From: Lepisosteus oculatus
Taxonomy: Eukaryota; Chordata; Actinopteri; Semionotiformes; Lepisosteidae
Assembly (NCBI RefSeq): GCF_040954835.1
Contig: NC_090698.1
Span: 5,454,501 to 5,518,500 of the forward strand
DNA length: 64,000 bases
Direction of reading: 5' to 3'
A model generated the notes under the pieces. The model worked only from the letters and a program-made list of their open reading frames with translations. It made no database searches and was not told the origin of the DNA. Shown piece by piece: positions 29,190-61,990 of this stretch. The position numbers and the translations under genes were made by a program. The stretch's first letter is position 1, and the number at the start of each line of letters is the position of its first letter.

Positions 29190-32100
29190 GTATGGCGCCA
29201 GGCCGCGGCTGGACCGGGCAGTGATCGGCTAAAACTGAAACAATGTAGTGCTGCCGTCGGCTTGCAGGACTTATAACGCCGCTAAATGCTATGAACGGCG
29301 CTGGTAGTCGCTGCTCGCATTCTTGAACAATCATTTAAGACGGTTTGGCGGTGATTCAGGAGGGTCGTTGGTTTCTTGAAAGCTAAAATGAAATCTCCTC
29401 TTGTAGGAGAGTGAGGCATTAGATTATTCCTGTTTTATTGATCCGGGAGCCACATTCCAGGACCCGTGGGCTGTAACAGCCAGTCTCTTTGACTCCACGC
29501 CTCCCCCACTCTTGCCGCAAAGCTAGTGCTGCTCGCAAAGAAAAGCGGGTTTTGAGCTTGGTTGTGAAAATCCGTCGCTTAGAATTACAACACCTTTGTT
29601 GTCCCGCGCTGGTGTCGGAGCAAGAATGGAGGTGGGTCGCTGTGTTTGAGATGTCCTGTTGGTAAAAAGAGGGCGAAGCAGTTGTAGGTTTTGGGGGGTA
29701 AAGCCAAGCTCAGCTGTTCTAACTGACCTGGGGGGGCAGGCTTGTAGCTTATTGCCCTGCAGTCTGATGCTGGGGGGTGCGGAGCTGGGCTGAGGCAGGC
29801 TGTGGTGCCGACAGAGGGCTTTCTGCAGCCTCCCTTCCTGAAGCCAGCCCTGCAGCCGCTGGTTAGAGGCCAGGCTGTGCTGCTGTGGGACTGAGACTGG
29901 TCAAAGCTGGGGAAGGCCCAGGCACTGCTCTGGACGATGCTTTCTCTCTTAAAAAAAAAAATACATTTAGGAAATGGAAGGCATTTATTGTATCTAGGAC
30001 ATTATACAAAAGTCAGTGCATATGCTGTTAAAAAAACAAAATGACAATAATAATAATTGCTTACACTTATATAGCGCTTTTCTGGACACTCCACTCAAAG
30101 CGCTTTACAGGTAATGGGGATCCCCTCCACCCACACCAGTGTGTACCCCCACCTGGATGATGTGACGGCAGCCAAAGAGCACCAGAACGCTCATCACACG
30201 TCAGCTATCAGTGGGGAGGAGAGCAGAGAAATGAAGCCAGTTCAGAGATGGGGATTATTAGGAGGCCATGAGTGGTAAGGGCCAATGGGAAATTTGGCCA
30301 GGACGCCGGGGTTACACCCCTACTCTTTTCGAGAAATGCCCTGGGATTGTTAATGACCACAGAGAGTCGGGACCTCAGTTTTATGTCTCAACCAAAGGAC
30401 AGCGCCTGTTCACAGTATAGTGTCCCCATCACTATACTGGGGCATTAGGACCCACATGGACCGCAGGGTGAGCGCCCCCTGCTGGCCCCACTAACACCTC
30501 TTCCACTCTCCTGCCTGCCTGACTAAGTGCAGAAGTGGCTGTTTGTGAACTGAAGGAACGAGAACAGGCCTGTGTGTGAGCACAGCGGTCGGGTGGCAGC
30601 AGAGCCCGTCTCGCCCGGGACACCGCCCTGAAAGGGAGCTCAGTGTGGTCTCCGGCTGGCGCGCTGGCGGTAGCTTAGCCTGTGAAGAGCCGCTGGCCAC
30701 TCTCGGGGCAGTGGCCCCTGGGTCCACAGCGAGCACCTGCCGTTCTGATGGAGCAGTGCTGATATCTTCTCCCCCTTCCTTGTTCCCACCAGGCCTGTCT
30801 CACACCACCCCCCCTCCGGAGCACGAGCTGCCTGGCATGTTCGGCGCCGAGCCGCCCCGTTCTGCCCCAGAAGGTGGGTGAGGGAGGAAGGAAGGAGCCT
30901 GGGAGCCTTTGCTTTCAGTCGAGCCTGCACGGTGGAGCTCGGCACGGGTGGCCTCTGCCTGGCCTGCTGGGTGGGGATTCATACAGGTTTGGGAAGCAGG
31001 ACCTGGCTTCTTGGTCCATTCGAGGTTCTGCAAGCTGCGGCCTTTCTCTCCAACTGCAGGCAGGGCAGCGTATCAGTCGGTGCAGGCTGACGCCCACAGC
31101 ATAAGAGCTGTGAAATAAATCGGGGGATTGCTCCCAGTGCAGGAGAAGAGCAGTGAAGCAGGCTGTGGCAGTGAGGAGTAGAGGTTGGAGAGTTATTGAG
31201 CTTGAATCCTAGGTAGGGATCTAGGTGGTTTACCTTACCCAGCATGTGCAGGGAAAATCAGTTGAATGACTGTGAAGCAAGCTTGGTGTGTAACAAAAAA
31301 AAATAATAGTAAATCTGACTGATAATTTTGTTTATAGTGAATGATAACATCTTTACATCCTATGTAATGTTTAATGCCAAGATGTATCACGGTGGTGTCT
31401 TAAGGAGTCTGGTATGGATTCATTCCTACTTTGGTAGGATAATGCAATTGCAGTTTGCTCAGATCAATGAGCAGAAGCATCATCAGCCGTGGGGCTCAAA
31501 GTCTCATTGCTGGTTGGCCTCCAGAGATGTCGTACATGTCTGTGGCTGCTCCCGCCTTTATTCCATCTTCCAGGAGACTTTGTCTGGAGCTGAATGCTCC
31601 TCTCCTCTCGAGCCGGGGTTAGCCTCGGCCTCCCGCACGCGATTGGCCAATCGTTCTCCCTCTTGCTGGTCAGGTGACTTCACCGGCTGGACCACCAGCA
31701 CGGAGGTGCTGCCCTACGACACCAGCGGGATCCCGGAGGGCGCGGCCGTCTGCGCGCTACCCCAGTACAGGTGAGGGGGGGGGGGTTCGGGGAGCATCTG
31801 TCCTGAGCTGCAGACTCCCTCACACCTGCTGGCGCTCCTGGTGAGCTGAGCTCTTCGCTCGAATCCATCTTCAAGTAAACCAACACATCAGGTTGTTGCC
31901 TACAGAAAGGTTGGAGATTAAAGTGCTTTAAACAAAGCTGATCAACAGCCTCCTATGCGTCTCAAAACATTTAAAATTAAACTCTTTGTTGGGTCCATTA
32001 AGTGGATCGTTTCAGTTTTTTTTTTTTTAAACTGAAGGCTCAGGTGGGACAGACCCCAGCAGGTGTGGGGGTCCCCAGGACAAGGATGAGGGGACCCCAC

Positions 32101-34191
32101 CTGTGAAGGGACTCGTCACCCCCCTCCCCAGAGGGAGGCCGAATCGGAAAGATCTGAGCCTTAATAGAAGGAGAAAGCGTCCCAGTCACCAGCAGGTCTG
32201 CTATGTTGTGCTGCATGAGTGCCGCACAACAGCCCCTTGCCAGTGTCAGCTGAGCCCTGTCCCCCTGCGCTGCTGACCTCCTGAGCCCTTTCTGCCCTCA
32301 CTGTCCTTCCAGCCTGAGGCTCCTTCAGGTCTGACCCCTGGCAGCTTTCGGAGCTGTCTGAACCCCTCTCAGTCACTGCCAGCACACAACTTCAGGAGGA
32401 GGGTGAAATGGGCTCGGTAAAGGGGACCTGCTTGACCCGTCTGAGTGGGTTTGAAGCTGTTGGACCCTGGATTGAAATCTGCCAGGGCCTGGAAACCAGT
32501 TGTGATTTGGGGCTCCTCCTGTTGATGAAACTGCAGTCCCTGCGAGCAGCACTAGGGGGCGCTGACTAACCCCGTATCCCGGTGTGTGTGTGCACAGCTG
32601 GTTCTCTCTGGAGCAGCATGTGGACCTGAAGCAGGAGGGGCTGTGGGACGAGGTGCTGGATGTCTACCAGCCTGACATCTGCATCAAGGACTGGTAGGTC
32701 TTCAGCCGAGTTGCCTGGCACCTGCTGCTTGCAAACAGCCCCAGCTCACGCGGAGTTATTCAGATCCATTGCCCACAAGCGCACCTGTCTGACTGCTGTT
32801 CACCTTCACCTGTCCGTTTTCCGTTAACCTTCAGTAACGAGTTTCTCTCGCGCCTGGTGGCCCCAGGGCATGCTGGTGTGATCTGTGCACAGAGGGGTCT
32901 GACCGAGCTGTGAGCAGCAGGGCGCTGTGCAGTCGACAAGCAGGAATGAGTTAAAAGGGTTAATGTCAGGGTTTAAAATTGCCAATAAGAGGAGTCCTGT
33001 ACTCCTGTTTCAGCGCAGCATAGTGACCGGTCAGCCACAAAGCACAGGTACGAGCAGAGCCAAACCAAACTGTAGGCAAGAGGTTACAAGTACAGTAAAT
33101 CTGTCGTGATTCCGTAAATCACTGTTCTGCGCCTGGATTTCTCCATTTCCTTTTCTCATCTCCTTCTCAAAGTTTATTATTGCAACAACAAAAGGGATGT
33201 GTGTATGATTATGCAAAGTAACTAGTCGAGGTTTAGTTCCATGCTGAAAAGAAACGCAACGTTTCGGATGTGGAGCCTTCTTCGGCCTGAAGAAGGCTCC
33301 ACAGCCTAAACGTTTCTTCTCTTTTCAACAGGAATAAACTTGGATTTGTTCCTTGGCAGCCTATGCATGCTGATGCAGCTCCCTACTCGAACTATATACT
33401 ATGTATCTGCACAAGAGTGTATATAACATCATCGGGGGGGTACACAATACAGTTGCTTCTTACCAGAAGATTAAATGAGGTGAAGGAAGGTGAAGTACGC
33501 ATCGAAGCTGTAGGTTTTATCCGCAGCCCCCTGTGACTTTGTCGCCAGCTCCACAGCTGTGCCGCTGGCGCCCCCTGGTGGCCGGGGGTGCGGCCTGCTG
33601 GCCTCCCCTTGGCTCCGCGCCGCTGACGCGCGCTGCTGCCGCCGCTCTCGCCCTGCGCAGGTACGAGGAGAGCCGGGTTCACGAGTTTATCTACCAGCTG
33701 CGGGTGCGGCTGCTGGGGGCGGACGGGCGCACAGTCCTGCAGGAGCACGCCTTCGCCCCCAAAGAGGACATGCGGCGCGACTCCCGCGACTGGAAGAAGG
33801 TACTTTACACGCGTGCGTCCAGCGCGCTGCGGCGGCTCTCGCACAACACCGAGCCCACAACGGAGCAGCCTCAAACCACACGTGCATCGGGCAAGGACTG
33901 AGCTAGGCAGTAGATATTGAAGCCAGTGCTGAATAGGTGCTGTAACAAGTTTTTAACTTCTGTCTTGCCGTTTATTTCACGCAGGTTGTCTTAAGGTATT
34001 TTTTCCTCTCGGCCTGAGTGACTATAGCCCTCACTGTGTGTTTTTCGGCGCAGGTGTCCCACGTGTTCAGGAGCTACGGGCCGGGCGTGCGGCACGTCCA
34101 CTTCCTGCACAGGCTGAAGAACATGAACATGGTGGCGTTCAGGGCCACCCGGGCCACCGACAGCGCCGTGGTGGTGAAGCTCAGAGGATGA
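29048..34191 (+). CDS. nccrp1: NCCRP1, FBA-domain protein
   Basis: The join is 29048-29189, 30793-30873, 31674-31770, 32598-32693, 33661-33799, 34054-34191: 230 aa plus stop, all junctions in frame. It is the F-box-associated (FBA, sugar-binding-type beta sandwich) domain alone. Landmarks are KKPFGRNLLKNPAP (residues 34-47), GDFTGW, KDWYEESRVHEF, and the terminal VSHVFRSYGPGVRHVHFLHR and TDSAVVVKL, which match NCCRP1 best. No F-box and no hydrophobic segment is visible, so the sequence predicts a soluble protein. Fish NCCRP-1 was first described as a receptor of nonspecific cytotoxic cells; mammalian NCCRP1 is a cytosolic relative of FBXO2/6/17/27/44. The first ATG after the TATA-like box is used. 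Human NCCRP1 is longer at the N terminus because of a Pro-rich extension that is absent here. It lies tail-to-tail with hif3a. Confidence 0.93.
30045..30505 (-). mobile_element. 5S-rRNA-derived SINE, head-truncated copy in nccrp1 intron 1
   Basis: It shares with the full-length copy at 43541-44121 the phrases 'tatagcgcttttctggacac', 'ctactcttttcgagaaa' and 'gcgccccctgctggcccca'. It begins (in plus-strand reading) with the AAT-type tail and stops after 'cacctcttcca', so the 5S-like head is missing. Confidence 0.88.
30793..30873 (+). CDS. nccrp1: nccrp1 exon 2
   Basis: The acceptor is 'ccttgttcccaccag'. It encodes LSHTTPPPEHELPGMFGAEP and RSAPE. The phase matches on both sides (one base over before 'gtgggt'). 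Conservation is weaker here than in the other exons. Confidence 0.82.
31674..31770 (+). CDS. nccrp1: nccrp1 exon 3
   Basis: The acceptor is 'ctcttgctggtcag'. It encodes GDFTGWTTSTEVLPYDTSG, corresponding to the NFRGW stretch of NCCRP1, and ends ALPQY plus two bases before 'gtgagg'. Confidence 0.9.
32598..32693 (+). CDS. nccrp1: nccrp1 exon 4
   Basis: The acceptor is 'gtgtgtgtgcacag'. It encodes SWFSLEQHVDLKQEGLWDEV through QPDICIKD and leaves two bases that complete Trp in the next exon. Confidence 0.93.
33222..33390. mobile_element. Palindromic foldback element, copy 2 (nccrp1 intron 4)
   Basis: The arms 'gaaacgcaacgtttcgga' and 'ggctccacagcctaaacgtt' pair around a short loop. The right terminus 'gcatgctgatgcagctccct' is intact and is the reverse complement of the left terminus of copy 4. 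Confidence 0.8.
33661..33799 (+). CDS. nccrp1: nccrp1 exon 5
   Basis: The acceptor is 'tcgccctgcgcag'. It encodes YEESRVHEFIYQLRVRLLGA through RRDSRDWKK, ends in phase 0 and is followed by 'gtactt'. Confidence 0.95.
34054..34191 (+). CDS. nccrp1: nccrp1 exon 6 (last)
   Basis: The acceptor is 'gtttttcggcgcag'. It encodes VSHVFRSYGPGVRHVHFLHR through VVVKLRG, then TGA at 34189-34191. Confidence 0.96.
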   Translation: MSHVFRSYGPGVRHVHFLHRLKNMNMVAFRATRATDSAVVVKLRG

Positions 34192-34364
34192 AGCAGGAAA
34201 ACGAGACCCGCGGCGTGGGCCGTCTCTGTGCTCGCTAACGCGCCCGTGTGCCGACTGCCGCGGCGCTCCGGCATCGCAGAGACCACGCCGTCGGTCATGC
34301 TGTAATTCTACCGTTGTTTAAGCTTTGAACTGTAAGTATCAAGGCCCAAAATGTCAGAACTTTC

Positions 34365-34370
34365 AATAAA
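34365..34370 (+). terminator. nccrp1: nccrp1 polyadenylation signal
   Basis: AATAAA lies 174 bp after the stop codon, directly in front of an A run, giving a very short 3' UTR. Confidence 0.75.
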
Positions 34371-34489
34371 AAAAAAAATGATTTTAAAAAATCACCCTCG
34401 ACGTCCGCAACCTAGAAAGCAGCCGCCAGCAAGAAATTAAGGAACTCCCTCTGGAAAGGGGCGCGGGTCGTTTTTTTTTTTTTAAGAAG

Positions 34490-34892
34490 GGGATTGTAAA
34501 GAACGCTTTTCTGGAAACTCCAATCAGTGTTTTACAGGTAATGGGGGGGGTCCCCTCCACCAGCACCAGTCCTCTCCCCACACACCAGCTCTCAGTGGGG
34601 AGGAGAGTGATGAAGCCAGTTCAGAGAGGGGGATTATTAGGAGGCCATGATTGGTAAAGTCCAGGGGGAAATCTGGCCAGGACACCGGGGTAACACCCCT
34701 ACTCTTTTCGAGAAACGCCCGGCCATTTAATGACCTCCGAGTGTCAGGACCTCGGTTTTACATCTCATCCAAAGGGCGGCGCCTTTTTACAGTCCAGTGT
34801 CCCCGTCATTATACTGGGCCATTGGGAGCCACACAGACTGCAGGTTGAGCGCCCCCTACTGGCCCCACTAACACCTCTTCCAGCAGCAACGG
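34490..34892 (-). mobile_element. 5S-rRNA-derived SINE, head-truncated copy after nccrp1
   Basis: Same family and orientation as the copy at 30045-30505. It begins with a degenerate 'gaacgcttttctggaaactc' and ends 'cacctcttccagcagcaac', again without the 5S-like head. It starts about 120 bp after the nccrp1 polyA signal. Confidence 0.85.
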
Positions 34893-34999
34893 TAGAGCGG
34901 TTGTCCGGCAGGTAACGGGCTTACCTTGAGCGAGTAAATTACGTTTTCAAGGGCCAGAAATGTAGCCCGTACTTTTCAATTAAAAACGGAAACCTGCCT

Positions 35000-35830
35000 C
35001 TGGACAGTCCTGGTGGGTGTGGGTATGTGTATGAAGATTGAAATTTGATTTTTTTTTCCTATCATCTTTGATTACATTCCGAGGCCATTTAGTGGTTAAA
35101 AGCGTGATGAGTTACAGCGCATGAGCCCTTTGGTGGATGCACAGAATATTATAAATGGCTGTTAGCGCTCGGTGTTTATATAAAATTATAAGAAGGGCAG
35201 GGACATAGAAAACGTATTTTTTAATGTGAGCACCGTATTAATTTAATTCAAGTCAGAACTGGATAGGTGTGTGTGTTAAATACAATAATAGTTCACTCGG
35301 TGTTAAGACGAAAACCTTCGTTTGAGTTTAAGATGATTTTGAGGGACGAGGCCGTCCGTGTGATACTACCGGAGTGACTCCGGTCTCCTCAGGCGGGGGC
35401 GCGTGTCTCCACAGTCTTCACCTGCGAGAGAGGAAATTAATATAAATATTCGGCAACGTCTGGTGTACGTGGAGGTAAGATATTGCGTATAATAGTCGGT
35501 ATCTGTTGTTCAAGCACCTCTTGTGGAAAGCGGTTAGTTTAAAGGGCGGGTATGATGGTATTTGGTTCAAAAGAGTAATTTATTTAAACGCTGTTTTTTC
35601 AGTACAGTACGTCGCTTTTTTCTTTTCCCAGTACGTTTTTTTTATAGTTGTTTTTCCTGTCATAAGCAAACAGGCTTTCTGTGATAAACAGTCAGCTGTA
35701 TCGTTTTTGCGTGACAGTCCTAAACGTTGATATTCCTTTAAATTTGTCCATGTCGCTGTAATTTTGAACTAAAGAGCACTGCTCTCACAACGTTAATCTA
35801 AACTGGGCCTGTGCATGCTGGCTGTAGTAG
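35000..35830. other. Intergenic stretch between nccrp1 and hif3a
   Basis: AT-rich sequence between repeat copies. I see no gene or RNA here. Confidence 0.5.
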
Positions 35831-35837
35831 TTCAGGT

Positions 35838-35990
35838 GGGGAGCTGCGTAGGCTGCAAAGGAACAAGTAAGAGGTTTATTCCATGCTGAAAAAAAGACGA
35901 GAACAACCTGAAGAAGGCTCCACGGCCGATGTTCTCTTTCTTCTTTTTTTCCCAGCATGGAATAAACCTATTACTTGTTCCCGTGCATGT
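35838..35990. mobile_element. Palindromic foldback element, copy 3
   Basis: The left half 'gggagctgcgtaggctgcaa' and 'ggaacaagtaagaggtttat' is mirrored by 'ggaataaacctattacttgt' on the right. One inner arm has been lost, leaving a single 'gaagaaggctccacggccga'. Confidence 0.75.
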
Positions 35991-36765
35991 TGGTACCACT
36001 GTCCCGTGTAAAGCCACCCCAGAGTTTGTGGTTTTTCCACACTCTGCCGGTAGATGGCACTCTTGTATTTTGATTTTTTTTAAAGCAGTTACAAACGTGC
36101 TCGTCAGCCTGACGGTAATTACTATCGGATAGGATCTCCTCCAGCCGTTACTAGAAAGAGGCGATGCCATTGCCTTTGACAACGTGCTTCTATAGCTTCT
36201 TGCAAACGTCCAGCATGTTTGTGCGTAAAGAAGCGCCTCTTGTTCTTCTTTCTAAAATCTCGTTCCCGACGTTTCCGCCCGAGTCTCCTGGCTCGTGTTC
36301 CGATGGGTTGACCGGGTTCCCTGTGCGTTTTGAAGAATTTGAACGCTTGTATCGGGGAGCCTTGTCATCATTTTCTCTACTTCCTCTTAAAGGTATTCAG
36401 TTCATTTAGCCTACGAGCGTACGACAGGGCTTTGCGCTTGTGAATCTGCGAATTGCTCTCGGAACAGCAGTATATACTGTATATTTTTTTGTAAGGTGGT
36501 GTCCATGCACAGTCATTTTAACTGAGGTCTTGTGTTGTACAGTAGTGATAAATGTATCTTATTATTTAAATGTTAACGATTTAAACATTTTAAGTTTGCC
36601 TTTTTTTTTTACTGCTTCTCCGCATTATCTGGTAGATGAAAACATCTGTATACAGTACTTAAGTCCTTCATCTGCAGATTTTTCAAAAAGTTCCCCAATT
36701 CTGTTTATACTTCTATTTATATATTGCTGCTACCAGTGCAATCATAAAGAGCTTTAACATCTAGG

Positions 36766-37025
36766 AGGAGACACACCTGTCCATCACTGCACAACTGCCC
36801 CACCTGGGTGACACAGGGCAGCTGTCCTGCACCTGCAGGTCAGGTGGAGGAGAGAGGGATCACCTCACCAGCTGGATTCAGGGGGACTGTAAGAGAGGCC
36901 AGTATCCCAGAGTGGAATTCAGCCAGGGCACCTGGATTCACACCCCTACCCAAACAGAATCAGGGGCTGTTTAATGACCCCTCCCTCACAGCCCTGAGAG
37001 CTGTCAATCCTTTAACTGAAACTTG
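36766..37025 (-). mobile_element. Possible old 5S-SINE-related remnant
   Basis: The order of phrases ('caccagctgg', 'agccagggcacctggatt', 'cacacccctac', 'tttaatgacc') follows the body of the 5S-derived SINE copies, but with many differences. Assignment is tentative. Confidence 0.35.
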
Positions 37026-37086
37026 CACCTGACATGATTATTAAAAAAACAACAACACATTGAGGCAACAGCTGCAAAAAAAAGTT

Positions 37087-37092
37087 TTTATT
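37087..37092 (-). terminator. hif3a: Candidate hif3a polyadenylation signal
   Basis: AATAAA on the minus strand (plus-strand TTTATT). It is the distal candidate for the end of hif3a; the proximal one is near 39511. Confidence 0.35.
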
Positions 37093-40000
37093 CCTAGCTG
37101 GTAAAGAACACAAGTTTTTAACAACATGACATCATTTATAAGGAATGAAATCACATTTTAAAGGATACAACAGTCATCAGAAAATCATCTGCTTAAATGA
37201 GAGAGAGATTTAAAAAACGCAGTCCCTCTCTGTAGTGTGCGTTCTGGGTGGGTGAGTTTTGTTCTTCCGAGGGGTGATCGCTGCCCCTCCTTATAGCTTT
37301 GGGAGCATTTATTGGTATTAAAAGATGATTCAACCTTGCATTGTAAATGAGTACAATTTGTAACAGCGATCTGGAGGAGCAAAGAAGTTTTGAATTCACA
37401 TTAACAAGAAAATCAGTCAATATTCTCCAATGTGTGGCTCCGAGGTAAGGCCACTGCATCGTGGAAGGAAAACATTCCTCTAACGGACTTGGACAGAACA
37501 AGTTAAGGAAAAAACAACAACATTCTTTTACCATAGCCATGTTTAAAATACTACATTTTTCATCAGAACTGGACTAATAAAAATCAACAAGAAGAATTAA
37601 AATACCAGAAAGCTGTGTTTTGCAGCCAGCATCCCTCTTCTAGAGTTCATAATGGAATGCTCTTTTGTAAAGGGCCACATGAGCGAGATTCATTGTTAAC
37701 TCAACAGCACTGGTCGCAAGCCAGAAAAGCTTTTGGAAGGCCTTGTACTTGTGTTTGTTCTGGCTAGCAGTTTGGCATTTTAAATTTGAAGAGTGTTTTT
37801 GTTTTTCTCGGCTGTGTACCCTTTTATGCGACGTGGTCACCAGACCAGCACCCTAAGGAGCTGGGCTTGGGGGTGGGAGCACGTTTCTGAGAGGGCACGC
37901 CCCCCCCCCCCCCACACACACTGCACGCGATCCCCAGTGCGGCGGGCGTGGGCGAGACTGGGCCGAGCCTTTAACTCCAATCGCACACCGAAGGATCCCT
38001 CCCCTCTCCGTGCAGCAACGGAACCTGCCTACAGCTGCCCACGATTTCCTCACACGATTTCCCCCTTAAACGAGCTCGATGACCGCGGTCATCTAGGTAC
38101 CTGAAGCAGTATCAATAGGAGAGCCGCTGCGGTCGCTGGCGGAAGCAGCCGCGATCCACGCTTGACCAGAAAGACGTGTCCGAGGCGTGAGAAGCAGGAG
38201 CCCGACTGCCTTTGTCCACCCTCCTTTCCCACTGTGTTACCCCCTCCCCCCTCCCACACTGCCTGGGAGAACAGTGAGAAATCTTCACACCCGCATGGAG
38301 GATGTTGTGCTATTCATGCATTTTCCCTAGGCTGACCTTGAAGACCTGACCTCTTCTCCTTGGAAGACATAAGCTGTGTGACAAACCTACTACTGAACTG
38401 TGAGCCAGATAAGTCAGGCTCACCAAGATGTAATTAAGACTGCAATATACTCTAACCCTGTCGGGCCAGGTCTACTCACAGCTTTCACTCAGTTTGCACA
38501 TGGGACCTAGAGAACTTTGGGGCAAATGGCTTCCTCTGCCACATGGCAAAGCTCAAGCATGTTACTGCCCCTCCTGCAGTAACAAAGGGCGTGGTGATGC
38601 TCTTCCTGTTTTCATGCCAAAGCGTGGATCATTCAGCTTTGCGCTGCAGTTTTCAGCTCGCCTTCAAATGAACGATCTGGGGAGCCTTTCCCCTGTTGAG
38701 TTGAGAGGTAATGTGACCCCACTCGTGGAAACAACCCCCAAATTTCAAAAGCTTAATGCATAAGGTTTTTTTTTGCTTATTCACAATCACAAAGCTTCAC
38801 ATAACCCTCTATGGTACAATGTACATCTCTTCCTGTGGAATCTAGGTGTAATGTGTTATCTCTTGCAACTGGTTTCTTTGAATACAAAAATCTGAAAAAT
38901 AAACTGTAGCTTAGACTGGTGTTGCACTCCTGTTATGCCACACACACACTGTCGCTTTTAATATGCACTTGTCAATATACATGGAACCACAGAGTATACA
39001 TTTTCACAAGTAGAACAAAAAATATCAAGTAAAAAGTATCTAAAAAAACATTATAAAAACAGATGCCACTGATATTGTTTTTCTTTGCGAGGGTTTTCCT
39101 TAAAACGGTTCATGCTTTTGGCAAACCTCGATTAAAATACAACTTGTTTGTGTGCGTTAAGTAACCAGGACAGCCCATCTTAAAACGCAGGGAGGAGTAT
39201 CGGCTTGCATTTATCTGTTTCTCTGCTCCAACGCCCGAGTCTTCATCATGTTTTTCATCGTGGCTGTATTGCGTGAAACCCTGGCTCTTTTTCAGATGCT
39301 AGCTCTAAATAAAGTTAACAGGTCTCAGGTTTTCAAAACCACTGGATACCTGGTTTTTGTTCTCTGCCTCTGCAGTAATGTCTGCGTACTCGGGCTCAAG
39401 AACAGTGAGAGCAGATCTCTCATTGCAGCAATGCTGGTCACTGAGGGATCTGGAGCACTGAGGTCGGGAAGCAGAGCACCCGGAGTCACCTCCTTCCCCG
39501 GTCTTAAGTACATTTATTTGTCACTAACAAGGCTGCTCAATGTGACAGCGCTAAAAGAAACATTCAGGATGATCATACAGTACCTAGTCCCTCTCTGACT
39601 ACCTGCCCCACTGTGACGTTCTCAACGCCAAAACGCTACAGCATTCACAAAAGGTCTTCCGACACCAAGCATGTTGCCTAGAAAGTGTAAAATGCATTTG
39701 TTCCAGATTTCTCTCGTGCGCTGAAATCATTTTGTGGCTGCTGCGTCATATTAATAGGAGTCTGATTATTGTATGAGCAGCTTTGTTAGTGACATATATG
39801 CGTCTGTATGCTACATATACACACACATATATAAACATGCATTCAGAACGGAGAGGTATGTCTCCAGGTGCTGGCTTTTGTACTTGACGACCACATGATT
39901 CCTGACTGGTTTTCGCGCAATGTTCACATGCATGCTGGTTTGCAGAGAAATTGTATGGCTTAGGTGATGTAAGCCACACTGGACTGAGGTCAATTCAGTT

Positions 40001-40441
40001 AGCACCAGCATAAAAGTAGCACCAGCATAAAAGTAGGAATACATTCGATTTTGGACAGCATTTTAAAATACAGGACTGAAGTGCCTGTACAGTATCGCCT
40101 GTTTTGTTTAGCGGTGCACCTCGACAAATATCCTGAGACGAAGGGGCGCCATGCTCTGGATTCTCCCCTTTCAGCTCTAGCGTGGGCTCTGGCAGGTGGA
40201 TGTCCTGTCTTAGCGTGACATCACTGAGGGTAAACCATCTGCTGGGGACACAACTGGACAACACGGGGCTGCTGGGCAGAAACTGAACGCTGATGCCGAC
40301 GGCCGGCCGGTGGGTTAGCGCTTTGTCGAGCTGTCTGAGGTGTCGGGGCGGGGCGGGTTGGGTGGGATGGGCTGCCCAGGCGACATCCAATCTCTTGGCT
40401 GGACTGTCGTGTGGAGGGAGGGGGGGGGCGGCGTGGCCAGT
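37087..40441 (-). other. hif3a: hif3a 3' UTR and flank (candidate)
   Basis: No other coding region is seen. Minus-strand AATAAA signals lie at 37087-37092 and near 39511, so the 3' UTR would be either about 0.9 or about 3.3 kb long. A CpG-rich patch with a 16-bp palindrome lies at about 37900-38200, and a 19-bp direct duplication around 'agcaccagcataaaagt' near 40004-40040. Confidence 0.4.
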
Positions 40442-61782
<21,341 letters not shown>

Positions 61783-61990
61783 CGCCAGTGGAACGTGCAG
61801 TAGTACACTTTGTTCTTTTCTGCGATCCGGTTATTATTGTTTACAAGCTTGCGCCTGCGCACTAAGCACAGATGCGCTCCACCCTGCAGGCGAACGTCAC
61901 CGCCCTGCTTTGCATAACCACGCCCCCGATTCTCCCCGACGCCCCGGGGCCCGAGTTTCAAGAGTGCTCTCTGGCGCTCCCTAGCGGAAT
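61783..61990 (-). promoter_or_regulatory. hif3a: hif3a 5' UTR and proximal promoter
   Basis: A GC-rich patch directly before the start codon. It holds an NRF1-type palindrome GCGCCTGCGC (61851-61860), a CACCC/GC-type 'cacgcccccg' near 61920, an octamer-like 'tttgcata' near 61910, and an ACGTG hypoxia-response core at 61793-61797, 11 bp before the ATG. No TATA box is seen. Confidence 0.45.

Noticed and set aside
29048-34191. FBXO2/FBXO6/FBXO17/FBXO27/FBXO44 instead of NCCRP1
   Set aside because: There is no F-box exon, and the C-terminal VSHVFRSYGPGVR stretch and neighbourhood with pak4 fit NCCRP1 better.
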